DNA of 64,000 bases, taken from Synanceia verrucosa (taxonomy: Eukaryota; Chordata; Actinopteri; Perciformes; Synanceiidae). The notes beneath the pieces are model-generated. The model had not been told where the DNA came from. It saw only the letters and a program-made list of their open reading frames with translations, and did no database searches. The DNA is taken from positions 18,021,479-18,085,478 of the forward strand of contig CM056559.1 of the NCBI GenBank assembly GCA_029721515.1, read 5' to 3'. This document shows positions 49,861-63,407 of the stretch, one piece after another (positions within the stretch are counted from its first letter, which is position 1; each line of letters opens with the position of its first letter). The translations under genes and the position numbers were made by a program.

Positions 49861-51944
49861 TCATTTTCCATTGCATAATCAATCAGACTTTCTGGCTTCT
49901 GAGTTTTGGTAGTAGCATGTACACATTTATTTTGTAAAACAAATGGAACCTACTGGTACTTTTAAATTTAGTGAGAGATGCAGTGTTAGATGTAAACCAT
50001 GATCACAACTCAGCTAAGCACACAAAAGCTCAGCTTTAGTTGCTTGAACTTGATCAGATCACTTTTTGACTTCAGTTAAAAACTCAAGCTGATGCAGGTT
50101 AATATTCATGCTGTCACCTACTTATGGAGTAACCTCCTACCTATTTAAGATGTGGATGTGTTGTAAAAATTTATAATAATATCATAACAATAGCAATACA
50201 TTGTATTAATGTACTGCTTTTCAACGTTCTCAAACATACCACATAGAGTAGAATAAAGAATAATGTCCAAGTGGAGGATGATGGTGAGGTGGATGATAGA
50301 CAGTGATGGTGCTGGTGGAGCAGACCAAGTCCAGGGTTTGATCTATACTGTGTTTGTAGAGTTAACATGGCTGCTGAACCAGAACTCAAATGTCATTTGG
50401 GGGAATAGATCAAAATTCAGTTTGGAGGAACAATAATAATTTTGGTTTTATTATATTCCCATATTCTCTCTCAGTGAACACTAAGAGATGGATGTTAAGT
50501 CTAAAATTTTGACTTAAATCCTAGACAATCACCATATGCTGTTATTCCACTGTGTGATTCATTTCATCTAATCCCATTTTCTGTTAAGTACCTGTCATGG
50601 GATGAGTGTAATTTGGTTTTGTCCCGTGTTGTGATGGTGGGGTGGACTTGACCTCATCTGCACTGGGTGGGATTGAGACACAAATCTGTATCATTAATGA
50701 TTCTCTGGTAAGGAGTGATAATCTTTGTTTTTGGCTCGCTGAGGCTATTTCCTCTTCTGTGCCTGCACTAGGGCTTGATAAATAAAGGATGACACCATGC
50801 CTTAATGGCTAACATGTTTAGTCAATATCTAATATCTGACTGTTTTAATGTAACAAAATTCCAATTAATTACACTGTTGACTCTGAAATAAAATCATAAC
50901 AGTTAGAGTAGAGGATGATATATTTTGTCATAAAATATTCAGTCATCAGAATCTTTGTTCTTTGCATCGTTCTACTTTTCCTTGTACTTTTTCTTTACCA
51001 CTCTGGAGCACTCATTGTTTTCTCTCCTTCCAACCTCCTCTATTTTGAAGCTGATTCATTACATCAATCCATTCAAGCTTCAAGGATGCCATACTCTCTG
51101 TGGGTTGGTGATATAGTGCTGGTTGATGTGGACGATGTGTTTTGGATGCCCCCTAATGAGAGATCAAAGCGTTGAGGTCATGACCTTGAGAGGAGGTGCT
51201 GGGAGAGGAGCCTTAAATCTCTGGGCCTCTCTCACTGCCTCCTCTCTGATAACACATGCAGACCTGCACATAACTTCATATTATACTATAGAAACTGACC
51301 AGTGTGCAAAGGTCTCTTTTTCAAACCACTCAAGGTGGTAAAATCATTTTTATGTGCTGAAGCTGCGCCAAGCACATCATTCATTGTCAGTTTTATTACC
51401 TAGTACTAATAAAAATAATACAGATACATTATTTTAACAATATCACTGGAAATGAAGGTGGTAAAATGTAATATAGTGAAAATTTATTTAATAACTTGTC
51501 ACCATCGATAATGAAACTGGAGTTAACAGTGTCATTGGGTGTTTGGCATCTTCAGTAACTTGCCAGAAGAAGCATCTGTGCTGTTTACTGGTCTCAGTGC
51601 ATATTCATTATGAGACTTTTTCATTGGGAAATTGTGTTTTGGTCCCATTTCCATGTATTGTCTGTTTATTGGTTCACATTTTTTATATTTATTTGTTCAT
51701 GACATTTAGTGGAAAGCTTATACAGCCACAGTGCTGATCCAGAACCAGGGGTGAGATGCAAAAAGTGTGAATGTTACTGTATTCACATGTATTTTTCTTT
51801 GTTATAGCACACATTTCAAAGCATTTTCCACATTTCTGCATCTTAGAAAAACTGCTAAACCTGAAAAAATAAAATATATAATCACCTCGAAGTTGTTCGC
51901 CTCCACCAACCAGTGGAGTACCAGTTAACATCCTTGTCTGTCCA

Positions 51945-51948
<4 letters not shown>

Positions 51949-51975
<27 letters not shown>

Positions 51976-52008
51976 ATTTATTTTGGACATGATAAAAAAA
52001 AAAAAAAT
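51949..52008. repeat. Poly(T) and poly(A) tracts
   Basis: A T20+ run at 51949-51969 and an A13 run at 51994-52006, about 25 bp apart and complementary. They may mark the tail of an old retroelement; TTTGATTTATTTTGGACATG lies between them. Confidence 0.7.
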
Positions 52009-52324
52009 AGCAGAGAAGGTCTGGACTTCTATATCAAATAATATTGAAGTTCATACTCAACAAAAAATGAATAGTCAACAACATTTAAATAAATAAATAA
52101 AAAACACAGTTATGTTTCATCAGACATTTTCTTTTAACCTGTGTCCGAAAAGGGGTAAACTGAAGCAAAAGTAAGCAATTTGTGCAAAACTGTCATAATT
52201 AGCATATATGTTCCTGAGTTATGGCCAAAGACTGTGTTTGTGTATTAAACCAGGTCTGATCAGCATTTATCTGAGATTGCTATTATCTATAATATTATTA
52301 TTATTAAAAATTATTAAAAATAAC

Positions 52325-52335
52325 ATATATATATA

Positions 52336-52367
<32 letters not shown>

Positions 52368-52389
52368 CACACACACATGTGTATATATA

Positions 52390-52470
<81 letters not shown>
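52325..52470. repeat. (TA)n microsatellite with (GA)n end
   Basis: About 145 bp of alternating TA with short TG/CA interruptions, ending in (GA)n. Each TA block is self-complementary, so the region can form cruciforms and is likely unstable. Confidence 0.95.
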
Positions 52471-52471
<1 letters not shown>

Positions 52472-53099
52472 TTGTAATATTTTATATTAAGTATTATTCA
52501 AGAATTGTCTATGGAAAAAACATGATATTTAAATGTAAATATCAATCTGTCATTTAAAACTATCAAAAATAGTCCAGGATGGATTTTCTGAATGTCTTTA
52601 ATTATTGTGCAGATTTCATGATTAAGAGATAACCAAATTAGGTATACACAAAGGAAAATAATCCAAATTCACCTGATACTGTCTTGCCTTCCTTCACCAT
52701 GACAACAACAACATTTTCATTCCGTGGTAAAGAGACATGAAGACTTCACATCGTCCAATATCCTCCCTGCAGGACGGGGATCGATGAGGAGCCAGCACTT
52801 AGAGAGCAGACAGTGTATTGTGAAGGGACTGTCAAGCCTCTGACAACACCATGGGTAAACACACATAGAAGTATTCACGGTTGCACGCGTGCATCATCAC
52901 ACAGCTACACGAGCACACACACATTACTACATGCACTCATGCACACCTTTGACATGCAGACACATCAACAGGGCGAAGGCCCTCGGCTCAGGAAAGTGTA
53001 ATATTTCAATAATGTGATGGAGTTTGATCCGGGGTGTCCAGTGTCCCACAGAGCTGCTGTTTTATTAGCACAAAGAGCACTCAGGGGCTCTCCAGTTCA

Positions 53100-53101
<2 letters not shown>

Positions 53102-53139
<38 letters not shown>
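53102..53139. repeat. (CA)n microsatellite
   Basis: Nineteen CA units. Confidence 0.95.
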
Positions 53140-53141
<2 letters not shown>

Positions 53142-55640
53142 CCAATAATCACAGTGTGCTCTGTAGACTAACACACAGAGAGAGTGTTCGACTGTAAAGT
53201 ACAGCTATACAGTGAACACTGAGGCCTCATCCTGCTTTCCCTGATTTAATTCTGATACCTCATCAAATACCTGGCATCCACCTGCCATCAAAATGTTGTT
53301 GTTTGAGCCGCATGGGGTGATCAAATCTCACCGTGGACACTGGAGACACATATTAAAGCCAGATATTAAATCATATCTACACATATTAATGCAGGGTATA
53401 AAGGGGGTCAAACTATGTCTCACAGAAGAAATAACTGATATCAAGGTATAAGCGTGGAGTCAAATTAATTTACGACTACTGTTTACTACTTTATTAGACA
53501 AAACTATTTGACTACGATAAATGAACTTGTTGACGAAGTAGCAATTTACCCTATTAGACAGAAAATAATTGACATATGAATTCTTGCGTTATGGCCAAAA
53601 ATGTGTTTTATCCAGTCACAGATGAATGGGATGGACAGACAACCCCAATGCATAATGTCTCCTAACATAGAATATGAAAGAAGTATCAGAATCAAAAATT
53701 AAGAATAGTTATTATAAAGAGACCTAGCGGCCTTCAACCTTAACACACGTGGTCCCCTGCATATTTTTACTGTATGAACTGATACTATACTCAGTATAAG
53801 CCTTGAGCATGATCAGATCTCTTAGACTCCTTCTCTGAAACACGAGTGCCAACAACACATAACGTCAGGAACAATTTTACATTCAAGCTCACAGCTAGCA
53901 ATGCCACAAAAGTTTGTTGTGATGTGATGGAAACCAACCACAGCCACTTTGACAGTATTTATCAGGAGTGAAAAGGTTCTAGTTACTTAGTAATTTATCC
54001 AAATGTAATTTAGTTGTTTATCAGCACATTTTATGGGCATTCTGAACCACTTGAACTTGTCCTTGTGTTCATGTTGTTTGCTCGTAACAGGATAAAATTA
54101 AACCAATATATCAGTTTAGTGGGATAAACAGTCGATACTGATGGTTAAAGAACTGTAACTGTATTTTTCATTCACAAATCCTATAGTTATCCTTTTATAT
54201 TTCTATATTTTATAGTCTGTTGTTGCTTTCTTTTTGCACTGAACAGGGTTCATTCAATTATAATTACACTCCTGTAATTCTACTACTCAAAGGATTCTGA
54301 TTCAGTTGATGCCCACTGCTGATGTCAAAAAGGTGTGGAGAAACTGATTTGATTCTGCAGTTTCTAAAACAAAATACTGGTGTTTTACTACTTGTGAAGG
54401 TCAACATCAAGGCTTTTCCAGTCTGACAAGAATTAACTCCTGGGAGAAACATATTGTACTCATCTTTCCAAATAGGAAAGGCTAATTGCTTCTGATTGTC
54501 AAACTGCATTGATTATGTGGAAATTGGCCATATGGACTAAAAGCACTGATACTGGATCTACTCCTGCTTCTGAGGGGGGTGGCTAGTTAAGTCGCCACCA
54601 TTCCCCTGGCTGCATCCAGAAAAAGTCAATGTGAAATTTGAACAACTTCATATGAGTATATGTTTTTTTCTTCTCTTTTTTTCCCAATATTGATATGAGC
54701 TTACCATGCTCTTTTATAGCAAACACTACCAGGGGAGCATGGCTAGCTAGCTAGTGGTATTGACAGAGAAAGGAGGGCCTGGATAATGCATAGACTGTGA
54801 CTGCAGAGTGGATCATATTAACACATCTTATTGATGTGGCTTTTAACAGATATCATATTCATACACAGCACGATGTGTGGAGATGGTCCATATGAACTGG
54901 TGATGTAGTCCAGAGTTCCATCTTGTGATCACGTAATAGAGTAATAACATTAAGAAATCATCATATTATGTGAATCATCCTCATAAGACTTGCATTTGCT
55001 TTTCGTTAACACCCATACAGAAAGGGCCACTTTGCTTTTCCTGGTAAGCAAAAAAAACCAAAAAAAAAAAAAACCCAAAAAACAAATCAGACATTCGCCT
55101 CAAACGCCTCATTTTTTTCTGCACTTTTATAAACAGAACAATCAACAGCTGAACATTTACGGGAAAATGTGACCGCAGTGTGGATATGGTCTGTGTAAAT
55201 TGTTTCAAGTGCGACAGCTTTTCATCTTGTGATCATGTATGACAAGAAATGAATGCATTATATGAGTCATCATTAGACTTACATTAGATGGTGAGTACTG
55301 TACAAGAAAGAGCATGTGCTCTTGTCACGGAGAAAAAGCCTCCAGAACAACACTTGAATCACACTCAAAGTTCCCCTGAGAGCTCAGCTGATGAAATTAG
55401 TTTGGGTGGGTTATCAGCTTCTTGTGGTAATCTGCTAGATCCTTGATTTTGTGTTTATCATCTCCATCTTTGGTGCTGCTGTGGTGTTTATGTCTCCATC
55501 TGTTCTGTTAAAAGCTCATTACTGGGGTGTTTTTGCAACCCGGTCTCCAATAAAATGATGTTCACATTCAACTAAACTGCATTCTCTATATTGAGCAAGT
55601 ACATCTAGCAACTCACACAAAAAAAAAGAAAAAAAAGGGG

Positions 55641-55990
55641 CACTCACCGGCCACTTCATTAGGTACAACTGCTCATTAACACAGATATCTAATCAGCCTA
55701 TCCCATGGAATCAACTCAGTGCATTGAGGCTTTGTAGACATGGTCAATATCAAGTGAGCTGCAGTCCTTTGGGCTAAAATGCCTTGATGCTAGAAGTCAG
55801 AGGAGGATGGCCAGATTGGTTGGAGATGATGGAAAGACAACAGATACTCAAATAACCACCGGCTCCAACCAAGGCCTGCAGAAGAGCATCTCTGGACAAC
55901 TGAGAACAGGAAACTGAGGCTACAGTTCACACAGACTGACCAAAACTGGACAACAGAAGACTGGAGAAGTGTTGCCTGGTCTGATGAGTG
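55641..55990 (+). mobile_element. Tc1-like transposon remnant with internal deletion
   Basis: Begins CACTCACCGGCCACTTCATT followed by AGGTAC, the terminal repeat of the Tc1/mariner-class element also seen at 6535-6652. It continues with ATATCTAATCAGCCTATCCC, then jumps to transposase-coding remnants (GTCAGAGGAGGATGGCCAGA, CTCAAATAACCACC, CAGAAGAGCATCTCTGGACA, CAGGAAACTGAGGCTACAG, GTTGCCTGGTCTGATGAGT). The frame is broken by deletions and stops, so no functional transposase is encoded. Only the N-terminal DNA-binding part and the start of the catalytic region are represented. Confidence 0.75.
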
Positions 55991-56115
55991 GTTGGCGAGT
56001 GAATTTTGGGATTCGTATGCACTAACATGAACACACGGCTAGCACGGCTATGTCAACAGAGTACAGAGAAGCTCTGATTACAACACAGACAGAAGGAGAG
56101 CAACTTTAGACATCC

Positions 56116-56310
56116 TCTATATCTTTACATAGACAATAGTAAATGAATATATATTAATACTCTGATATCATAGACCCAGGTAGACAGTGCTGTTCTATAT
56201 CTTTACATAGACAATAGTAAATGAATATATATCAATACTCTGATATCATAGACTCAGGTAGACGTTGCTGTGCTATATCTTTACATAGACAACAGTTGAT
56301 GATTAATGCT
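56116..56310 (+). repeat. 78-bp-period tandem repeat, site 2
   Basis: About 2.5 copies: TCTATATCTTTACATAGACA at 56116 and 56194, and CTATATCTTTACATAGACAA at 56273, a period of 78 bp. Each unit also has CTGATATCATAGAC(C/T)CAGG and TAGAC(A/G). The same unit occurs inverted at 31856-31975. It directly follows a decayed Tc1-like copy. Confidence 0.85.
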
Positions 56311-56599
56311 TTGATTTCAAATTTAACACCTCAACCAAGATTACTACTATTTGATAACTGCTAATAAATACAATCATTTGCCTAGGGGCAAGTACAAAAT
56401 GCAAAAGTTACTTTAGGCAAGTGAAAAAATAGCTTTAAACCCTGATATGATGACAATTTTTAGCATTATATATTTATACAGATACCAACATGGATGTATT
56501 CTGAATCTGCTGGATGTTGAGAGACTCCAGCGACAACATGAGCCATGAACTGGCAGCAATACACCCTGACAGCAGACACAGTACTCTCCATAACCCGAC

Positions 56600-57080
56600 C
56601 AAAACACCCCTGCCCTGTGCTCCTGATGGATTAGCCCATGTCCATAGGGTCACACATGGATGGGCCGGCTCAAGCGCAAGGGTCGGGGGGTGAGGACAGA
56701 GGAGTGTCTGCCCGATATCACCTCCTCTGGCCTTTGGGGTGGACTGTGATAGGATTGGGCCTATCTGAGCCAGGGGGAAGATAATGAATGAGGGTGTATT
56801 ATTTGTGTGTGTGTGTGTGTGCTGACAGTGCCTGGGGAACATGTGTTATGAATCTATCAGGCCGGGCGCCTGGGCCATCATCGGGCGGACAGGGGTCTGG
56901 TTCCAAGCGCTCCAGACTGCTAGGATGACTGGCATGCATGGCAGCTACCTGACCCCCCGCCACCACCATCCCCCTCCTGACACACACACACACACATACA
57001 TACACACACCGACACTGACAAGCTACCCCAGTGCTCGACACTTTAGACTGATTGGGCTAGCAACTGCAACAGCTGGCTGG
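56600..57080. other. Candidate conserved non-coding element
   Basis: Higher-GC unique sequence on both sides of a short (TG)n (56803-56821), with TGATAGGATTGGGCCTATCT, GAAGATAATGAATGAGG, ATCAGGCCGGGCGCCTGGGC and TCGGGCGGACAGGGGTCTGG. GGATTGGGCC / GGCC-type short palindromes are present. No exon-like frame with splice sites is found on either strand. Confidence 0.25.
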
Positions 57081-58671
57081 GGATTAAGGCACAGCCAGAT
57101 TCAGCATGGATGTATTTCTGAGTGTGTGTGTGTGTGTGTTAGTGCCCGTGTGTGTTGTTGTTGCGAAGGGACTGACCGGTCCCTCTGGCACCTGTCGCCT
57201 AAACCCAATCCCTGCCCTTCTAAGCTGGGTGGATGAGCAAAGCCCGGTCCTCCTCTGGGACGCTGTACTCCTGCCCCAGAGCAGCACTGATGAGTTCATC
57301 AGGGCAACACGGACATCCTGGGGGCAACTATGGATAGGCAACTATATCAGAAGGGGGTATCCTCCCTCTCCAAAACAAAAGCTACATGCTAACGAGAGAG
57401 AAAAAAGAAAATGACAACATGTCTAGTAAACGATACGTCCTCAGTGGGACCTCTGGGGAGGACGGGGTGAGGCCAAAACAGCTTTTGTGGATCAGTGAGC
57501 TATTAATGGGACTTACAACACACAAGGGTGAAAAGGCTCTGACAATTTTACACTTCCTACGAGTCACTGATGTCACTTACACAACGGATGAAAAACACCT
57601 GCTGTGACATCACTGATTAGGGTGTGGCCATCCTGGACCTTCCTGTTCGACAAGAGTTGGTTTTAATTTGCCCTATTATTACACGTCTTTTATTTAAGCT
57701 CAACAAACAGCTGTATGGCAACCGCAAGAGCATGGATCAAAGAGCTGCTTTGAACTGTCTGTGCTAGGAGTGATGTTCAGACATTTGCCTTATTGGAGCA
57801 GGAGAAACTGCTCATTATGTGATCATGGCTTTAAGATTTAAGGCATTTTTTTTAGTATCGTAGCTGGGCTGGCGATATGTGGACAAGTATATAAAGCCTG
57901 CATGACATGTTGATCACAGGCTGTCTGGCTAATGTGAGCTGTCATGATAGAAATGTGCAGATCAACTCTGTGTCGCATGTGACTTTATTAAATGAGGGAC
58001 AACAGTCTGCTAAAACGACATACTAAAAAAATGAAAATACAAAAGAAATCATGTCATTTTTGTGATGATTGTCATAAATTTTAGAATGCCACTCCCAATA
58101 AAACCTCATACAGAAAATTTAAACGCTACATGGATTTATTTTAATCATCTGCAATTTGCCCTCATTTATCTCTAAGTATCTCCTGCATTGTGGAACCAAA
58201 CCAGTTGCCAGAGAAAAATATTTGGTGTTGTACTGCAAATGGTTTCTGCAAACCATGGGATATGTATCTATATACAGTATACTATATACGTAACTTGCTC
58301 TGGTTTATAGAAATGCGAAATATCAACATTTCTTCTTGACTGATGATAGGACTAATGGGATAATAAGAGCATATTCACAAATCATCAAATGAATTTACTG
58401 ACTGTTTGAACATGCTATGCTCACTAGCTGGTATTAGTATGAAGTCTGAACAGCTCTCATTATCTGCATTTACACACTGACTCACTGCTGTGTTACAGAC
58501 TTGCCGACATTAACTTGTGTGAACATTTTAAGATTATCACGGATTATCAAACACATTACATGGACTCTATTTTTAGTGAGGTGGTACATCTGTGTTCAGC
58601 ACCAATGGAAGGCTTCGTCATGTTTGGCCTTCTTGTGAGGAGAGCTTCTGTTGGCTGATTTAATCCATGAA

Positions 58672-58674
<3 letters not shown>

Positions 58675-58713
<39 letters not shown>

Positions 58714-58728
58714 CGTGTGTATGTGTGC
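58675..58728. repeat. (TG)n microsatellite
   Basis: About 17 uninterrupted TG units followed by CG- and TA-interrupted units. Shorter (CA)n tracts follow at 58819-58834 and 58864-58888. Confidence 0.95.
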
Positions 58729-59033
58729 GAAGCTGGGTCTGAGCAGCTCAGTGTGATGGAAAGCAGATTGAGGTTCTGCTTCTTCTCACCCAGAGCTCAC
58801 AACATCCTCAGACCAGAAACACACACACACACACGCAGGTAAGCAAGAAAACACAATGACTGACACACACACGCACACACACACACACAAATGTCTCTTT
58901 GACCAGGGTTAGATTGCATTACACCTCAGAGGAGGGAAACTCACTTTTAACACAACTGTCTCTGAGGCATCCAGAGGACGAGTCTTTAAGTAAAAAAAGA
59001 ATAACTGAGGAAAGACAAAACATTCCCACCAGT

Positions 59034-59060
59034 GACACACACACACACACACACACACAC
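59034..59060. repeat. (CA)n microsatellite
   Basis: About 13 CA units. Confidence 0.95.
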
Positions 59061-60149
59061 AGTCATGAAGGAATTTCATAAGATCGGCAGGAGTGCTAGA
59101 AGCTGTAAAAGAAAATGTTTTTTTTTCAAAGGGTGGTTGCTCTGAACACACTGGTACAATAATATCAGAGCACAGCTATAAATGTCACAAGTAAAATTTT
59201 CACTCGGAAAAAAGAACGGGAGGGAGGTGAAAACGTCAGCCATAGTGAATCACCAACGGGGAAGAATGTCTGTAAAATCTTCAAGTGGGCACACACATAT
59301 GAAACTATTTTGTTAGTTTTTTAAAGTGAAGGAGGAGAGGTGTGTCAGTTCAAAAGACACTTACTAATAAAACAGACATTAATTAAAAATACAATAAATA
59401 TAACATAAAAATAAGTGTTTTTTTTGTGTGTGGATTAATACGGAAACTAGACAGAAACAGAAAAACTTACTTTCAACATACAGAAAGAATTAATTTTCAA
59501 AGACAAAAAAAAAAAATTGAAATTAGTATTATTAAAAAAAATTGAGCTCATTTGTTGAGCTCATTTTCTGAGTAAATATGAGTAAAGCATCCACAATCTG
59601 TAGCAGCTTTATAAATTTATAATAATAAAAAATAAATATCTTAATGAAAGAAATGATTTCTGAAGAAACTTTGTGGTTTATGCTGGAAAATACAGAAATT
59701 GTTTTCATGTGAAATAGTTTACGTTCCTTAAAGCAGTTGAAGTGCGAGGAGGTCTGGAGAGACTTTGATGTCTAAGAACTGAAAGTAGTGGAGAAACGAC
59801 CTCCAGGTTACAGATTTACGGCTCTGCAGCTTAACTGACAGTGTGAACTGAAAGTCGTTGAAGTGACAGCTGAAAGAGAAGAGATGAAATGTCAGCTCAA
59901 GTCAGGGACAGAGAGCTAGATAAATATCAGGGGAATGGTTTGGAAATGTGATATTAACAGATAAAACTGCAATATTTTTATACACGTCTCTCATCCCATC
60001 AGCTGTCAGTACGGTGAAATGAATGAATGAATGCACAATGGATGTATTTTACTTGTGAAAAGGCAACTAACAAAATATATACTTTTTGATACAGATGAAA
60101 GGATCCTCCCTCACATTAAACAGACTTTAATGGTTTTATTCAGCTTCAG

Positions 60150-60640
60150 CAGCAACGGCAGCTAGAGAGAATGTGATGGATTTGCCTTATCAGGACTTCA
60201 AAGTCCAGCATTTTCCAGCGTTTGAGGAAGAGTGTGAGAGAAAAGCAGCCAGGCTTTCTGGCGAAGTGTTGCTGTGATGCCTCCTCTTGATATGAACGCA
60301 CGCACACGTCTGACTCATTCTGCCGGCCCGGAGAGTTCACCACTTGAAGGAAATGATTTACTTGTCCAAATCCTCCCTCTTGTTTGATCCCGTGGGGAGC
60401 TGGAGCAGAAACGGGGGCGATGCTAGGTTACCAAAGTGTGTTTTTGCCATCCCCTCCCATCCTTTTTCTTCCTTTTTCGCTCCTCTGCTTACGTCGGCCA
60501 TTTTGTAATTTACGGCTGTTTTAAGGCCTGCCGTCGGCTACGAACAGTATGGGATTATATGAAACGCTGTCTGACGGCATATTTCATAGGGAAGATCAAA
60601 CACGCAGTTAAGTGATTTCTTTTTCTGAGGGCAATAACTT
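60150..60640. other. Candidate conserved non-coding element
   Basis: About 490 bp of unique, repeat-free DNA, the most CNE-like stretch in the window. It includes an AP-1/MARE-like TGACTCA (60311), AAATGATTTACTTG, GGCCATTTTGTAATTTACGG, CGGCTGTTTTAAGGCCTGCC, TATGGGATTATATGAAACGC (a bicoid-class GGATTA) and GACGGCATATTTCATAGGG. There is no acceptable coding frame. Conservation with other fish or mammals must be tested before calling it functional. Confidence 0.35.
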
Positions 60641-60941
60641 TTAGTGGAGCTCTTTTTCACGGCCTTGGAGGTGATGACTTTGCAAGACCTCAAACCAAAG
60701 TATTCATTGCACTTCTACATAAACTTTAGAGGCCAAAAAAGGCTCAGTACATTCACAAACTGTCCACATACTAGAGCCAGAGTTTCTTTCATGCACAACA
60801 TGCCAGACTTGATACTTCTCAGACAGGAATATTCAGAAGGCATTTTCACCTCATCTGTCAAAAAGGCAACATGTACTCCTCTAAGTACACACTTATAACT
60901 ACGATATGTGGATCTGTAGTTTGCTGAAGTGGGTAAAAGTG

Positions 60942-60962
60942 CAGAGAGAGAGAGAGAGAGAG
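60942..60962. repeat. (GA)n microsatellite
   Basis: Ten GA units. Confidence 0.9.
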
Positions 60963-63164
60963 GCAGAAGAAGAGGATTATTTTCACAGGACTAAAGTCTA
61001 CAGTCACACTAAAGCAGCTCTGTGTGGTTGGAATATTCATCGAGAAAAAAGTAGAGGTTGTCACCCTATGTTAAGTTGATGTTCCATAAGTTACCTTGGT
61101 CACTATCTGGCATTTGGTAATCAGCTCTTAACACACAACGTACAGCTGAGGATGATATGATACTATTGGCAATGGACATTAGATTGGGTGAGGTGAAAAA
61201 ACACCAAAATGATTCACCAAAGTGATAAAAAAATAATTCTGAAGGACAAAACAAAATCCATCTATCCATCTAAAAGCTGTTGAGATGCAGGAGAAATTAG
61301 GTAATTATCATTCATTAGAATGGATTCTCTGGTCACCATGGATATCTGGACTGTATGACCACTACCATATGATAAACTCTGGACAAACTCTGAATAAATT
61401 CAGAATAAAATCTGCATTAAATCTGTATAAACTAGCGAGCAGCACTGTGTGTCTTCACATAGTGTGTTACAGCCAAACTATTCTTCATTTTCCAGGAGTC
61501 AATGAGTGATGAACGGTTCTTGAGAACTTCCACGGATGCAGAAATCTGCTCCAAATGTGTACCGCACTGGTTTCACTAAAAATCCAAAAAGTCCATCTCA
61601 TGGTGCCCCTAGTGGGTCACAGCTTGTTATGTCCTGAAAGACAAAGAGTGAGGTTTGCTAGACATTTGAAGAGGTAAAAGAATTACTACATGTCTGTGAC
61701 TGTCTGTAGAAAGCTGCTCAGTCTGACTTGGCCTGGCTGATAGAAAAACATACAGAAACTCCCAACATGTACACACAAGGAAAACACATGGATGAAAATA
61801 CCAACACATGGGGAAGCAGCCATTTGTGCACCTACTGACACACGCAAGCAGCAAACCGAGGGCGATGAGAAAGTCCAGTAGCAGATTGGCTGTTCTGGTG
61901 TCAGCACTGAGCAAACAGAGGCCGGTTGTTGACACACCAGATATATGAGTGTTATTCTTCCTCAGTGCATATATGTGTGTGTCCCTGCTGGGACTCCCCA
62001 TTGCTAAACCAAGCCTCCTACACCTTCACTTCCTCTGAACTGCATCGCTCTCTCTCTCCCTCTGTGGAAGGATTGATGAGCAGCCTAACTTCCCTCCATC
62101 CTCCCAGATTTTCTCACAGAATAGAAGGAGAAGAGGACGGACGAAGAAAGCTTGTCGGCCATCGTCCCCCTCTTTCACTGGCAGTGAAAAATAAAGAGCG
62201 ATAAAGCTGTATGAGCTGGAACATGCAATGCTGGGAAGTTGGAAGAAATTATCATTTACACATCATATTTGACCAAAGAAACACCTCAATTAACATAACT
62301 ATTCAATGAAGCTATGAGGTCACTGAGGTTATTTCTGCCATATTTCTTTCCTGGGAATTTGAAGAACTTCATAAAGGAAAAATATGAACAAGAAAGTAGT
62401 GGTGGGAGCCGGACTGATCACAAATGTCTCATAGTTTTATTGACTGAAGCTGTTATTTACGATTACGCAGCAAGACTATTAAATGGCGACCTCTTGACCT
62501 TTCCTTTTCACTGGGACTTCATTTGGCTCTAACTGAAGTGACTTTCACCAGACTGTTTGTGAGGCTGTTTTCAATAGTTAACTAATAATACTATTTCCAT
62601 TCTGTCAATATGGCGGTAGAACCTCAAGTCACCTGTGAATACAACTCAAACTATAGACATGGGGAGATGTTATTGGTGTTGTGTTGTTTGTATGAAGTCA
62701 AACTTTAAGGCAACTCTCCTCTCTAAGCTAACACAGGATAACATAAAAAAAAGAAAAACAGCACAGACCTGTAAGGATCCATCAGATGACGCCACATGAA
62801 CAACATGGAAGAGACAAAGAGAGAATAAGTTAGAGGACGGTCGGCCAAACAAATGTTGATCAAAAAGAGCAAAAAAAAGAGTAAATAAAGAGCAAATAAG
62901 ACAAAAGCATTGTCACTCGTTATCGCGTTGCCATGTAGACGGAAATACTTCCGGCAACTTGTGACAAGCCCTATCTTGCTATTGTCGTGTATACGGAGCC
63001 TCAGTATTGACCTCTATCCCCAGAAACCGCAGTAGTGCAGCTCACCTTAACAGTTCTCATCATGGTGGGTGAGACAGCGACTCCCACATGAATGGTAACG
63101 ACTCCTAACGAGACCTATTATTTTGGTGGTTTCAGGTGTTTGTTTGTTTTCAGCTCCAACAGGA

Positions 63165-63300
63165 GTATAAGTATCTGGACCCTCTACCAGTCAGTTAGAA
63201 CTGAGGAAGCCTCTTGGATGAGAAGTGAAACGTCTTCAACCAACCTCAAGCAAGTCCAGTTGACTCTTTTTGATTTACCTCGAACTGGATGACTGAGAAC
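63165..63300 (+). mobile_element. Retroelement 3' tail fragment
   Basis: Contains ACTGAGGAAGCCTCTTGGAT, GAGAAGTGAAACGTCTTCAA and AAGTCCAGTTGACTC, then GGATGACTGAGAACCT. I recognise this word order from a frequent dispersed fish repeat and tentatively place it at the 3' end of a retroelement (possibly Penelope-like). It is too short to assign firmly. Confidence 0.35.
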
Positions 63301-63339
63301 CTACACATACAAATACTGATCATGTGATTATGAGTGTGT

Positions 63340-63346
<7 letters not shown>

Positions 63347-63406
<60 letters not shown>
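63347..63406. repeat. (CA)30 microsatellite
   Basis: About 30 uninterrupted CA units preceded by CGCGCG. Confidence 0.97.

Positions 63407-63407
<1 letters not shown>

Noticed and set aside
56116..56310. Regularly spaced repeat considered as a CRISPR-like array
   Set aside because: The whole 78-bp unit repeats, including the would-be spacers, and the context is a vertebrate intron.
62757..62852. Minus-strand stretch HVASSDGSLQ followed by GT, reminiscent of a propeller blade of BCAS3
   Set aside because: There is no acceptor after the pyrimidine tract before this segment, the donor (GTCTGT) is weak, and propeller exons should lie far upstream of the C-terminal exons.
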